Origin: RGIG5327 sp045612485
GTDB lineage: Bacteria; Verrucomicrobiota; Lentisphaeria; Victivallales; UBA1829
Direction: 5' to 3'
NCBI GenBank assembly: GCA_045612485.1
Contig: JAZKZE010000136.1
Span: 1 to 23,211, forward strand
DNA length: 23,211 nucleotides
The translations under genes were made by a program, and so were the position numbers. This document shows positions 16,457 to 23,211 of the stretch, one piece after another; within the stretch, counting starts at the first letter, position 1; each line of letters opens with the position of its first letter. The notes beneath the pieces are model-generated. The model searched no databases. It was not told the origin of the DNA and worked only from the letters and a program-made list of their open reading frames with translations.

Positions 16457-17647
16457 TCATTTTACCGCCTGCACAGCCTTTTTGAATCCTTCCGCAGAAC
16501 CCAGGATGACTTTTTCCGATACACAGAAAGTAGTACGGAAATATCCGGGGCAGCCGAAGGCACTTCCGGGAACCACAAGAATATGCTCTTTAAGAAGAGC
16601 ATCAATAAAGACTTTTTCATCCTTTACAGGAGATTTTGCAAAGAAATAAAATGCTCCTTTGGGCATGGTAAATTCGACTCCCGCATCGGAAAGGACTTTT
16701 GCCATGGCATTTCTTCTGCTGCGGTAAATATCCAGATCCACTTTGGCATCCAGACACTCCATAAGGATCTTCTGACCGATGGCGGGGGCATTCACATACC
16801 CCAGAATACGGTTGCAGAGGATAAGGGCGTTCATCAGTTCCTCCACATTTTCCATTTCCGGATTTGCGGCGGCATAACCGATACGTTCCCCGGCAAGGGA
16901 AAGAGTCTTGGAGAATGAACCCACAACAAGAGAGTGTTCAAAATAAGTGAAAAGAGAGGGGATGACCGTATCATCATAATTCAGGAACCTGTAAGGTTCA
17001 TCCGCAAGAACATAAATGGCTCTGCTATACTTTTCTTCCGCTTCTTTCACTACTTTACCCAGCGCGGCAAGTTCTTCTGCCGTATAGATCTGTCCTGTGG
17101 GATTGTGGGGGGAGTTGATGATGATCGCCTTGGTCTTTTCATTGATCGCCTCTGCCAGAGCATCCACATCCAGTTCAAAGGTGAAATCTTTGGAGGGGAC
17201 CGCCTTCAGGATCCCGCCGAAATTGCCTGCATAAGCTCCATATTCCACAAAGTAGGGGGCGGGGGTGAGGACTTCATCGCCTTTGGAAAGGATGGCACGG
17301 AAAATTGTATTCAAACCGCCTGCGGCACCTACGGTCACGACAACATGATTTGCAGAAAGTTTTTTACCCTGTTCTTCAGAAAGTTTTTCTGCAAGCATAC
17401 TGCGCAATGCGGGATAACCGGCATTGGGCATATAACCAATGGAAAATGGTTCGGCTGCCCCTTTTGCGATCTTTGCAAGAGCTTCCGCCACCTGCGGAGG
17501 AGGGGGAAGATCGGGATTCCCCAGGCTGAAATCATATACATTATCTTCCCCATACTGTTTTTTGAGTTCGATCCCTGCTTCAAACATCTTTCTTATGCCG
17601 GAGGAATTGGCAAGAAATCCTTTGATCTCTTCTGTTACGGTCTGCAT
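16457..17647 (-). CDS. Class I/II PLP-dependent aminotransferase
   Basis: The 396-residue protein has the fold-type I aminotransferase landmarks: YDFSLGNPDLPPPP near the N-terminus, a glycine-rich phosphate-contact region (TVGAAGGLNTIFRAIL), NSPHNPTG (near 177-184), ADEPYRFLNYDD (near 214-225), and SFSKTLSLAGERIGY with the Schiff-base lysine at Lys247. A final arginine-containing region is PGYFRTTFCVS. It transfers an amino group between an amino acid and a 2-oxo acid in the cytoplasm. The specificity cannot be told from these motifs; aspartate, aromatic or alanine types are all possible. It is the last gene of a three-gene operon, 31 bp after the phosphatase gene, and is followed by a clear terminator. 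AAGG precedes the ATG. Confidence 0.9.
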   Translation of the reverse strand: MQTVTEEIKGFLANSSGIRKMFEAGIELKKQYGEDNVYDFSLGNPDLPPPPQVAEALAKIAKGAAEPFSIGYMPNAGYPALRSMLAEKLSEEQGKKLSANHVVVTVGAAGGLNTIFRAILSKGDEVLTPAPYFVEYGAYAGNFGGILKAVPSKDFTFELDVDALAEAINEKTKAIIINSPHNPTGQIYTAEELAALGKVVKEAEEKYSRAIYVLADEPYRFLNYDDTVIPSLFTYFEHSLVVGSFSKTLSLAGERIGYAAANPEMENVEELMNALILCNRILGYVNAPAIGQKILMECLDAKVDLDIYRSRRNAMAKVLSDAGVEFTMPKGAFYFFAKSPVKDEKVFIDALLKEHILVVPGSAFGCPGYFRTTFCVSEKVILGSAEGFKKAVQAVK

Positions 17648-17678
17648 ATTTTTTCCTTTTCTTTAGTGAGGATTTTTG

Positions 17679-18548
17679 TTATTGGAAGGTATAATCAAGT
17701 TTACATACGGAACAAATTTTTTCTATGGTGACTTTTTCTTCTGCAAAAACAGCACCGTCTTTCAGCCGGAAAGCGTCTTTGGAAGTGTAGTTGAGATGAT
17801 AATAAGATGGATCGATCCTGCAATCCGTCACATCTTTCGTTATATCCCTGAGGAAGCCTCCTTTTATTCCCAGTCTGGCATAACAGGGCATGATCCCTGC
17901 CACATCCCACAACTTTGCATTGGTGATCAAACAACCATCTCTTCCCGCTGCAAGAGATACTGCTGAATAGACAAAAGAACCTGTGGCAAGAACCGGATTA
18001 TGGATATGAATGATCCCCTTTTTTACGATCACCTGGGAAAGTGCCACCATGGAGGAGCCGGTAAAAGGCTTATGAGGTCTTTTCACTTCTTTCAGCGCGT
18101 CTTTCAAATCCTGAAGAGTTTCCGCCTTCCGGCAGTTTGCATAAAGGACTTTATCCCCGTCGGTAAGCATGAGTTCCCCCTTTTCCGGGAGATATACCCC
18201 CCCCTGGCGGATCACACCCTTTTCGGCAAAGCCTATGGAGATACCCCAGGTATCGTAAGAGGCGGCAAAATTGGCGGTTCCATCAACGGGATCAATGATC
18301 CAGCATTTTCCGCAAAGTGCTTTATCCAGATACTCTTTGCCTTTTGTTTCAAAAGTTTCTTCCCCGATGAGAAAAGTCTCCCCGTCCACGAGTTCCTTTG
18401 CCAGAAAATCCTCAATGGTCTTATCCGCAAGAGTTACCGGAGTCATATCCTCTTTGAGGACAGTATGGGGATCATTTTTGATCTTCAGCCCCAGCCGGGC
18501 TGCCTCCCAAAAAAGGGAAAGGATCTTATCTTTGTTCCAGCTGTTCAT
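17679..18548 (-). CDS. Inositol-monophosphatase-family phosphatase
   Basis: The 289-residue protein carries the metal-binding motifs of the IMPase/HisN/CysQ superfamily: LADKTIEDF (residues 40-48), GEE (62-64), DPVDGTANF (86-94) and LWDVAG (213-218), which together coordinate Mg2+ for phosphomonoester hydrolysis. Likely substrates in the family are inositol phosphate, histidinol phosphate, fructose 1,6-bisphosphate or PAP; none can be chosen here. The partner aminotransferase makes a histidinol-phosphate or other biosynthetic role possible but unproven. The start at 18548 is chosen because a longer frame (to about 18659) would run into the upstream gene, whose stop is 13 bp away. The RBS is a modest GAGAAAG. 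It is the second gene of the operon. Confidence 0.88.
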   Translation of the reverse strand: MNSWNKDKILSLFWEAARLGLKIKNDPHTVLKEDMTPVTLADKTIEDFLAKELVDGETFLIGEETFETKGKEYLDKALCGKCWIIDPVDGTANFAASYDTWGISIGFAEKGVIRQGGVYLPEKGELMLTDGDKVLYANCRKAETLQDLKDALKEVKRPHKPFTGSSMVALSQVIVKKGIIHIHNPVLATGSFVYSAVSLAAGRDGCLITNAKLWDVAGIMPCYARLGIKGGFLRDITKDVTDCRIDPSYYHLNYTSKDAFRLKDGAVFAEEKVTIEKICSVCKLDYTFQ

Positions 18549-18561
18549 TTTTTTCTTTCTC

Positions 18562-18981
18562 TTATTCCCCGATGATCTTGATAAGAACGCGTTTTTTTCT
18601 TCCTCCGTCAAATTCCCCGTAGAAGATCTGTTCCCAGGGACCGAAATCCAGTTCACCATCGGTGACAGCGATCACTACTTCCCTGCCCATGATCTGACGG
18701 CGTAAATGGGAATCCGCATTATCCTCCCCGGCAAGATTGTGTTTATATTGCTCCACAGGTTCATGGGGGGCAAGGCGGTCGAGCCACTGTACATAATCTT
18801 CATGCAATCCGGGTTCATTGTCATTGATAAACACAGATGCTGTAATATGCATGGCGTTGCACAGAAGCAAGCCTTCTTTTATACCGGATTCTTTCAAGGC
18901 TTCCCGGACATCTCTTGTGATGTTGGTAAAGGAACATTTGCTCTGGATGTTGAAAGTAAGTTCTTTTCTGAAACTTTTCAT
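18562..18981 (-). CDS. yjbQ: YjbQ/UPF0047-family protein
   Basis: The 139-residue protein matches the compact YjbQ (UPF0047) family. It has HITASVFINDNE (45-56), LHEDYVQWLDRLAP (59-72), HNLAGEDNADSHLRRQIMG (81-99) and the C-terminal signature LDFGPWEQIFYGEFDG (111-126) followed by RKKRVLIKI. Members form small beta-barrel trimers with a conserved His/Asp metal-like site, and some show a secondary thiamine-phosphate synthase activity, but the physiological role is unclear. The ATG follows AGGAGGGG. It is the first gene of an operon with a phosphatase and an aminotransferase. The gene symbol is by family resemblance only. Confidence 0.88.
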   Translation of the reverse strand: MKSFRKELTFNIQSKCSFTNITRDVREALKESGIKEGLLLCNAMHITASVFINDNEPGLHEDYVQWLDRLAPHEPVEQYKHNLAGEDNADSHLRRQIMGREVVIAVTDGELDFGPWEQIFYGEFDGGRKKRVLIKIIGE

Positions 18982-19026
18982 TGTTTTCCCCTCCTGACTT
19001 TATTTTTCACTCTGATAACGCAAGGT

Positions 19027-19067
19027 AATTTAACTCTTTCCCGGAAAAAAGCAATGCCGGGAAAGAG
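19027..19067. promoter_or_regulatory. 11-bp perfect inverted repeat overlapping a candidate - strand promoter
   Basis: CTCTTTCCCGG (19034-19044) and CCGGGAAAGAG (19057-19067) form a perfect 11-bp inverted repeat with a 12-base centre. On the - strand TTGCTT (19049-19054) and TAAATT (19027-19032), 16 bp apart, could be the yjbQ promoter, placing the -35 in the centre of the repeat. Both flanking genes point away from it, so it is unlikely to be their terminator. An operator is the more natural reading. Confidence 0.4.
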
Positions 19068-19082
19068 ATTTCTCCTGCATTT

Positions 19083-19126
19083 TCCTGTGATTTTTATGGA
19101 AAAATCCTTTACAGGACTTTCTCCTG
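19083..19126 (+). other. Additional hairpins in the nrdR upstream region
   Basis: TCCTGT (19083-19088) pairs with ACAGGA (19111-19116), and inside it GATTTTT pairs with AAAAATC around an ATGG loop. CAGGA (19112-19116) can instead pair with TCCTG (19122-19126), giving two mutually exclusive folds. The function is unknown. The segment lies just upstream of the candidate nrdR promoter. Confidence 0.35.
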
Positions 19127-19148
19127 TGTTTCAGACCGGATTTTTAAC

Positions 19149-19176
19149 TTGATTTTTCAGGAAAATACAGTATCTT
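19149..19176 (+). promoter_or_regulatory. Candidate promoter of nrdR
   Basis: TTGATT (19149-19154) and TATCTT (19171-19176) are 16 bp apart, with a leader of about 40 bases before the ATG at 19223. No NrdR-box pair was recognised nearby. Confidence 0.45.
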
Positions 19177-19222
19177 AAAGAGTATGGTATTTTTTCTGAT
19201 CCAGCCGTAACGGAGGTAAAAC

Positions 19223-19681
19223 ATGAGATGTCCCAGATGTGCCTGTCAGGATGATAAAGTAATGGACTCAAGAGCCACCAAAGAAGGGGCGGGGGTACGC
19301 CGCAGAAGAGAGTGTCTTAATTGCGGACACCGTTTCACCACCTATGAAGAGATCATCCAGGCGGAACTCAAAGTTGTGAAGCGGGATGGTACCCATGAGG
19401 AATTCGACCGGGAAAAATTACGCAGGGGAATTGAAAAAGCCTGCTGGAAACGGGCGGTGAAGGCGGAAGAGATCGACCAGATCGTTACTTCCATCGTTTC
19501 CGGACTGGAAAAAGATTATGAGCGGGAAGTGCCCAGTGTGGAGATCGGTAACCGGACAATGGAGGCGTTGCGTGCCGTGGATAAAGTAGCCTATGTGCGG
19601 TTCGCTTCCATCTACCGGGATTTCAAGGATATAGAAGAATTTGTTGCGGAGATCCGCCAGATGGGCAGCAGAAAAGCATAA
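19223..19681 (+). CDS. nrdR: Transcriptional repressor NrdR
   Basis: The 152-residue protein has the NrdR layout at normal length. An N-terminal zinc ribbon carries Cys3, Cys6, Cys31 and Cys34 (MRCPRCA, ECLNCGHRFTTYE), with the characteristic DSRATKEGAGVRRRREC between the cysteine pairs. An ATP-cone domain follows (about 49-139: VVKRDGTHEEFDREKLRRGI, YVRFASIYRDF). NrdR senses ATP/dATP and represses ribonucleotide reductase genes by binding NrdR boxes. The ATG is preceded by CGGAGG with ideal spacing. No ribonucleotide reductase gene lies in the window. The downstream ClC gene begins 32 bp after the stop and may be co-transcribed without an obvious functional link. Confidence 0.96.
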   Translation: MRCPRCACQDDKVMDSRATKEGAGVRRRRECLNCGHRFTTYEEIIQAELKVVKRDGTHEEFDREKLRRGIEKACWKRAVKAEEIDQIVTSIVSGLEKDYEREVPSVEIGNRTMEALRAVDKVAYVRFASIYRDFKDIEEFVAEIRQMGSRKA

Positions 19682-19713
19682 AAGTGATTCAGACAGTAAA
19701 CAGGGACCGGGGA

Positions 19714-21585
19714 ATGAAAAATTTTACAGAAGAAGCGGAAAACAGCAGCAGGGAAGAGGAACCGGAAAGTACGGAAAAAAAACTTGCCGTAACAGGAATG
19801 GATCTTTTCAGAAGACGTATTTTTCACCTGAAAAAGACTCTGGAACGGATCATGGGATACAAGGGATTTATTCTGCTTGCCAGTATCGTTGTGGGAGTTG
19901 TTTCCGGAGCGGGAGCCGTTCTGCTCAAGCATTTTACCCATTTCTGTCATCATATCGTAAAGGAGATCCCCGGGGATATTCCGGCAATACAGTATCTTGC
20001 CCCCGCCATTCCCTGCGCGGCGATCCTTGTATGTATCTTTATCGTCCGCTGCATCTACCGGGCAAAACAGTATGATAAAAGTCTTGCCTGTGTCATCCTT
20101 TCCACCACCAACGGGACGAGTGATCTGCCGCCTTCCAAAATGTATTCCCATATTCTTACAAGCGGGCTTGCTGTGGGGTTCGGAGCTTCCGCAGGACTGG
20201 AAGCTCCCAGTGCGTTGACAGGTTCGGCGATCGGCAGTAATTTTGCCAAGATGCTCCGTCTGGGCAGAGAGGGCAGAACGCTTCTTCTTGCCTGCGGCGG
20301 CGGAGGAGCTATTTCCGCTATTTTTGACAGTCCTGTTGCCGGAGCATTGTTTGCCTGTGAGATCCTTCTTCCTTCTTTTTCCATCCCTGCCCTCGTTCCT
20401 CTTCTTATGGCGTCTGCCGCTTCATCGGTGGTCTCCCAGATCTTTGCCATTCCTTCCGCATTTATCCAGTTGAGTGACGGTACGGCATGGACGATACACA
20501 ATATTTTCTGTTATGTCCTTATCGGGGTGTGCTGCGGACTTCTTTCCGCATTTGTGATCAAAAGCACTCTTTTTGTGGGGAAAAGCCTGAAAAAATTCTC
20601 CAATAAATGGATGGGGCTTGCGGCAGGACTGATCGTGATTTACCTTACGTTTCTGCTTTTCCCGGCGTTGAAAGGGGAGGGATATGATTTTATTTCCGCA
20701 TTGATCGAAGGGAAAAGTTCTTCTGTTGTTGCCGGAAGTCCTCTGGCTTTTCTTGCAGAAAATCCCTGGTGGATCGCCGGGATCATTGCTGTGCTTTTCC
20801 TGTTGAAACCTGTAATTTCCGCTCTTTGTATCGACAGTGGCGGCGATGGCGGGATTTTCGGTCCTTCCCTGTTCACCGGTGCATTTTTAGGTTATTTCAT
20901 GGCGAAACTTATCAATGCCAGTCATCTTGCCTCCATTGATCCGGTAAATTGTATCGCCGTTGGAATGGGCGGTGTTCTTGCCGGGGTGATGCATGCCCCC
21001 CTTACCGGGATCTTCCTTATTGCGGAGATCACAGGGGGATATAAACTTTTTGTTCCGCTTATGATCGTTGCGGCATTGTCCAGTTTCATTTCCAAAAGAC
21101 TTACCGGACACAATATTTATAAATCCGCTATCGTTCTGCGGGGCGGGATACCGGAAATGAAAGACGGGGACGCCGCTTTGCACAGACATACTTTGCGTCC
21201 TCTGGTGGAAAAAGATTATATGCCTGTAAAGGAAAGTGATACCTTGCGTACACTTCTCAATGTGGTCATCCATTCCAGACATACGGTTTTCCCTGTAGTG
21301 GATGAGGACGGTGTGCTTAAAGGGATCGTCCGTATTGCCAGTATCCGGCCCTATCTGCTGGATACAGCAATGCATGATGTGGTTCTGATCTATGACATCA
21401 TGGGGCAGACGGGACCTGCATTGGATGTGAACGACAATCTGAAGGATGCCGCAAGGCTTTTCGAGCATTTGCGTACCAATCATCTGCCTGTATTGGAGGA
21501 TGGCAAATATGCCGGCTTTATTTCAAAAGCAGGTTTGTTTGACGCTTACCGTGCCAATTTCCAGGGCAGGCACGACCTTTTCTGA
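19714..21585 (+). CDS. ClC-family anion channel/transporter with C-terminal CBS pair
   Basis: The 623-residue membrane protein has about ten or more hydrophobic segments (about 50-490). Its ClC filter motifs are variant: NGTSDLP for GSGIP, GLEAPSALTGSAIGS for GREGP with the gating glutamate kept at Glu163, and GGIFGPSLF (Gly380-Pro384). IYKSAIV near 485 supplies the usual tyrosine. A pair of CBS domains (about 500-620, KDYMPVKESDTLRTLL and PALDVNDNLKDAARLF) probably binds nucleotides and regulates transport. The internal proton glutamate position appears to be Ile217 (CEILLP against EE in the E. coli protein). The start at 19714 is preferred over GTG at 19684 because AGGGA lies seven bases upstream. 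It probably shares the nrdR transcript and ends at a strong terminator. Confidence 0.88.
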   Translation: MKNFTEEAENSSREEEPESTEKKLAVTGMDLFRRRIFHLKKTLERIMGYKGFILLASIVVGVVSGAGAVLLKHFTHFCHHIVKEIPGDIPAIQYLAPAIPCAAILVCIFIVRCIYRAKQYDKSLACVILSTTNGTSDLPPSKMYSHILTSGLAVGFGASAGLEAPSALTGSAIGSNFAKMLRLGREGRTLLLACGGGGAISAIFDSPVAGALFACEILLPSFSIPALVPLLMASAASSVVSQIFAIPSAFIQLSDGTAWTIHNIFCYVLIGVCCGLLSAFVIKSTLFVGKSLKKFSNKWMGLAAGLIVIYLTFLLFPALKGEGYDFISALIEGKSSSVVAGSPLAFLAENPWWIAGIIAVLFLLKPVISALCIDSGGDGGIFGPSLFTGAFLGYFMAKLINASHLASIDPVNCIAVGMGGVLAGVMHAPLTGIFLIAEITGGYKLFVPLMIVAALSSFISKRLTGHNIYKSAIVLRGGIPEMKDGDAALHRHTLRPLVEKDYMPVKESDTLRTLLNVVIHSRHTVFPVVDEDGVLKGIVRIASIRPYLLDTAMHDVVLIYDIMGQTGPALDVNDNLKDAARLFEHLRTNHLPVLEDGKYAGFISKAGLFDAYRANFQGRHDLF

Positions 21586-21602
21586 GTTCCGCAGAAAAAT
21601 CC

Positions 21603-21640
21603 GCCCCGGAAATAACTCCTGTTTCCGGAGTGGCTTTTTT
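21603..21640. terminator. Intrinsic terminator between the ClC and murA genes
   Basis: CCGGAAA (21606-21612) pairs with TTTCCGG (21622-21628). An outer GCC/GGC pair extends the stem past a small bulge, and TTTTTT (21635-21640) follows on the + strand. The - strand continues as GATTTTT after the stem, so it may also end murA, whose stop codon overlaps its edge. Confidence 0.82.
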
Positions 21641-22937
21641 ATTTGATCTTGCTGGTAACGCAGGTGATATCCACGCCGATCGCCGTAAGCTTTTCGCAGA
21701 TGTCTTCATAGCCCCGGAAAATGGTATCGGCATTATGGATCACGCTTTTCCCTTTTGCACAGATCGCAGCAATGACCATTGCCATACCCGCACGGATATC
21801 CGGGGAGGACATTTCCACAGCACGCAGTTTTACCGGACCTGTAATGACGACTCTGTGAGGATCGCATACCACAGCATTGGCTCCCATGGAGATCAGACGG
21901 TCAACAAAGTAAATACGGCTTTCAAACATCTTTTCAAAGAAAAGGACTGTTCCTTTCGCCTGGGTGGCGCAAACGATCATACAGCTCATCATATCAGAGG
22001 GGAACTGGGGCCAGGGGCCGTCGGCGATCTGGGGGATGGCATTACCGAAATCCGGCTGGATCTTCATCTTCTGTCTGGGAGGGATCTCAATGAGTCCGGG
22101 ACTCAGTTTGAATTTGATCCCCAACCGTTCAAACATCCGGCGTGTCATCCAGTAATCTCTGGTTTTGAAATCCCCTTTGATGGTAAGTCCGCACTTTGTT
22201 GCGGCGGCAAGGGCAAGGAAGGAGGCTACTTCGATATGATCGCTTTCCACCGTTACTTCCGTTCCGTGAAGAGCCGGATCCCCTTCGATCTCAATGGTAT
22301 TGGAATCCAGTCCCTTGATCTTTGCCCCCATGCCGATAAGCATTTCCCCCAGCTGGCGGATATGCGGTTCAGAGGCGGCGTTGCGGATAATGGTTTTTCC
22401 TTTGGCGGCAGCGGCGGTCATCATGATGTGCTCGGTAGCCGTTACGCTGGCTTCATCCAGAAAAAGGTCGGCACCGTGAAGATTTTTTGATTTCTGTTCA
22501 AAAACAAAAGGACTGCTTTCATTGCCCACTGCGATCCCCAGTTTCCGCAAACCGTAAAAGTGGGAGTCCAGTCTTCTGCGTCCGATCACATCCCCGCCGG
22601 GAGGATAGATCTTTGCCCCGCCTGTTCTTGCGGCGAGGGGGCCGGCAAAAAGTATGGAGGTACGCAAAGCGGAACACAGGTCTTTGGGGACAGTATTGGT
22701 TTTCACATTTGCACAGCAGATGGTCACATCGTTGCCGTTACGGGAGATCTCTGCTCCCAGATGTTCCAGTGTCTTCAACATGATATCCACATCACTGATT
22801 TTGGGGACATTGTGCATGATTACTCTGTCCGGTGTGAGAAGACAGGCAGCGATCATGGGAAGGACCGCATTTTTATTTCCGCCTACTGTGACTGTTCCGG
22901 AAACGGGATTTCCGCCGTTGATAATAAGACTCCGCAT
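21639..22937 (-). CDS. murA: UDP-N-acetylglucosamine 1-carboxyvinyltransferase (MurA), Asp-type active site
   Basis: The 432-residue protein matches MurA at full length. It has VGGNKNAVLP with Lys22-Asn23, the HNVPKISDVDIMLKTLEHLG segment, the active loop PPGGDVIGRR, FPSDMMSCMIV with the conserved catalytic Asp, DIRAGMAMVIAA, and the C-terminal FRGYEDICEKLTAIG. MurA transfers enolpyruvate from PEP to UDP-GlcNAc, the first committed step of peptidoglycan synthesis, in the cytoplasm. The residue equivalent to E. coli Cys115 is Asp116, a change found in naturally fosfomycin-resistant MurAs such as those of Chlamydia and Mycobacterium. The start at 22937 has AAGGAG eight bases upstream; the frame is open much further but codes for non-family sequence. 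It is monocistronic as far as visible. Confidence 0.94.
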   Translation of the reverse strand: MRSLIINGGNPVSGTVTVGGNKNAVLPMIAACLLTPDRVIMHNVPKISDVDIMLKTLEHLGAEISRNGNDVTICCANVKTNTVPKDLCSALRTSILFAGPLAARTGGAKIYPPGGDVIGRRRLDSHFYGLRKLGIAVGNESSPFVFEQKSKNLHGADLFLDEASVTATEHIMMTAAAAKGKTIIRNAASEPHIRQLGEMLIGMGAKIKGLDSNTIEIEGDPALHGTEVTVESDHIEVASFLALAAATKCGLTIKGDFKTRDYWMTRRMFERLGIKFKLSPGLIEIPPRQKMKIQPDFGNAIPQIADGPWPQFPSDMMSCMIVCATQAKGTVLFFEKMFESRIYFVDRLISMGANAVVCDPHRVVITGPVKLRAVEMSSPDIRAGMAMVIAAICAKGKSVIHNADTIFRGYEDICEKLTAIGVDITCVTSKIK

Positions 22938-22978
22938 AGAAAAATCTCCTTGAAAAATATGTTTGTATTCCGTTGGCG

Positions 22979-23006
22979 AATATACAGCAAAAAAAGTTTT
23001 TTTCAA
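22979..23006 (-). promoter_or_regulatory. Candidate murA promoter
   Basis: On the - strand TTGAAA (23001-23006) and TATATT (22979-22984) are separated by 16 bp, a good match to the sigma-70 consensus, with a leader of about 35 bases before the ATG at 22937. Confidence 0.6.
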
Positions 23007-23097
23007 GGGAAAAGAATAAAAAGTTTTTCTTTTGTTCCGTACCGGACTGAGGTTTTCAGCCTGTCCGGGAAAAAAGGGGCTGTTGCAAAAATGTTTT

Positions 23098-23138
23098 GCG
23101 GGGAAGACACCTTTTTGAAAAAAGGTTCTCTTCCCCGC
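23098..23138. repeat. Long hairpin, likely interspersed repeat unit
   Basis: GCGGGGAAGA (23098-23107) pairs with TCTTCCCCGC (23129-23138), and ACCTTTTT (23109-23116) pairs inside with AAAAAGGT (23119-23126), leaving a two-base tip. Together with the following CCCCCATCTTCC and AAAAACTTTTGA it resembles the gene-flanking interspersed hairpin repeats seen in several gut bacterial genomes. Only one copy is in the window, so the repeat status is inferred. The rest of the 274-bp right edge holds only the murA promoter and a weak CCGGAC/GTCCGG hairpin. Confidence 0.45.
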
Positions 23139-23163
23139 CCCCCATCTTCCAAAAACTTTTGAC

Positions 23164-23208
23164 GGAATTGCTTTTATCGTCACGATAAAAACAATTCCAA
23201 CTTTTTTT
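23164..23208. terminator. Near-perfect hairpin followed by T-run
   Basis: GGAATTG (23164-23170) pairs with CAATTCC (23192-23198), and TTTTATCGT (23172-23180) pairs with ACGATAAAA (23182-23190), giving 16 pairs with one mismatch and a one-base centre. Seven T follow at 23202-23208. It looks like an intrinsic terminator but no + strand gene runs into it here. It may serve a leftward gene beyond the window (the - strand continues GTCAAAAGTTTTT) or form part of the adjacent repeat. Confidence 0.45.
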
Positions 23209-23211
23209 ATA

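Noticed and set aside
21630..22490. A 286-codon + strand frame opposite murA
   Set aside because: The His/Asp-rich translation is the reverse image of conserved MurA sequence.
22938..23183. N-terminal extension of MurA by 82 codons
   Set aside because: MurA begins at the standard place at 22937 with AAGGAG upstream. The extension covers the promoter and the hairpins and has no family resemblance.
1..23211. CRISPR arrays, tRNA or rRNA genes, insertion sequences, phage genes
   Set aside because: No regularly spaced direct repeats, cloverleaf sequences with CCA-type ends, rRNA segments, transposase or phage proteins were recognised by eye. A covariance-model search was not possible.

Overview
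The window looks like chromosomal DNA of a gut-type Lentisphaerota (Victivallales-like) bacterium or a close PVC relative. This is inferred from gene content: a LacI regulator, a single prepilin-like protein with the H-x9-DG C-terminal motif and a secreted DUF4838 protein in one operon, together with a MurA carrying Asp at the catalytic Cys position, as in Chlamydiae. No rRNA, tRNA, CRISPR array, transposase or phage gene was seen. Seventeen genes are packed on both strands, and most have clear AGGAG-type ribosome binding sites.

Left part (1-4.6 kb, + strand): LacI-type regulator, H-x9-DG prepilin-like protein and a 956-residue secreted DUF4838 protein with carbohydrate-binding-like C-terminal domains. 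Spacings are 19 and 34 bp. This resembles a sugar- or glycan-responsive locus. Next (4.7-7.0 kb, + strand) are a small GGQ release-factor-like protein and a COG2509-type FAD dehydrogenase, ended by a bidirectional terminator.

Middle part (7.1-16.3 kb): a tandem pair of C45-type Ntn-hydrolase paralogues (- strand, one secreted and one apparently cytoplasmic) diverges from an unusual glycyl radical enzyme (+ strand) that has no activase nearby. Facing it is a - strand pair, translationally coupled by an ATGA overlap: a 752-residue iron-sulfur protein built from repeated reductive-dehalogenase/QueG-like units, and a Gfo/Idh/MocA oxidoreductase. An AraC regulator diverges from that pair and is its most likely controller.

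Right part (16.4-23.2 kb) is more housekeeping. A - strand operon holds a YjbQ-family protein, an inositol-monophosphatase-family phosphatase and a PLP aminotransferase. A + strand pair holds nrdR and a ClC-type anion transporter with CBS domains. A - strand murA follows, with a strong promoter. The right edge holds two strong hairpins that look like an interspersed repeat and/or terminator.

The best candidates for something undescribed are the triplicated RdhA/QueG-like protein with its Gfo/Idh partner, the activase-less glycyl radical enzyme with a GCWD motif, the paired C45 hydrolases, and the regulator-prepilin-DUF4838 module. All functions are read from motifs alone; no database search was run.
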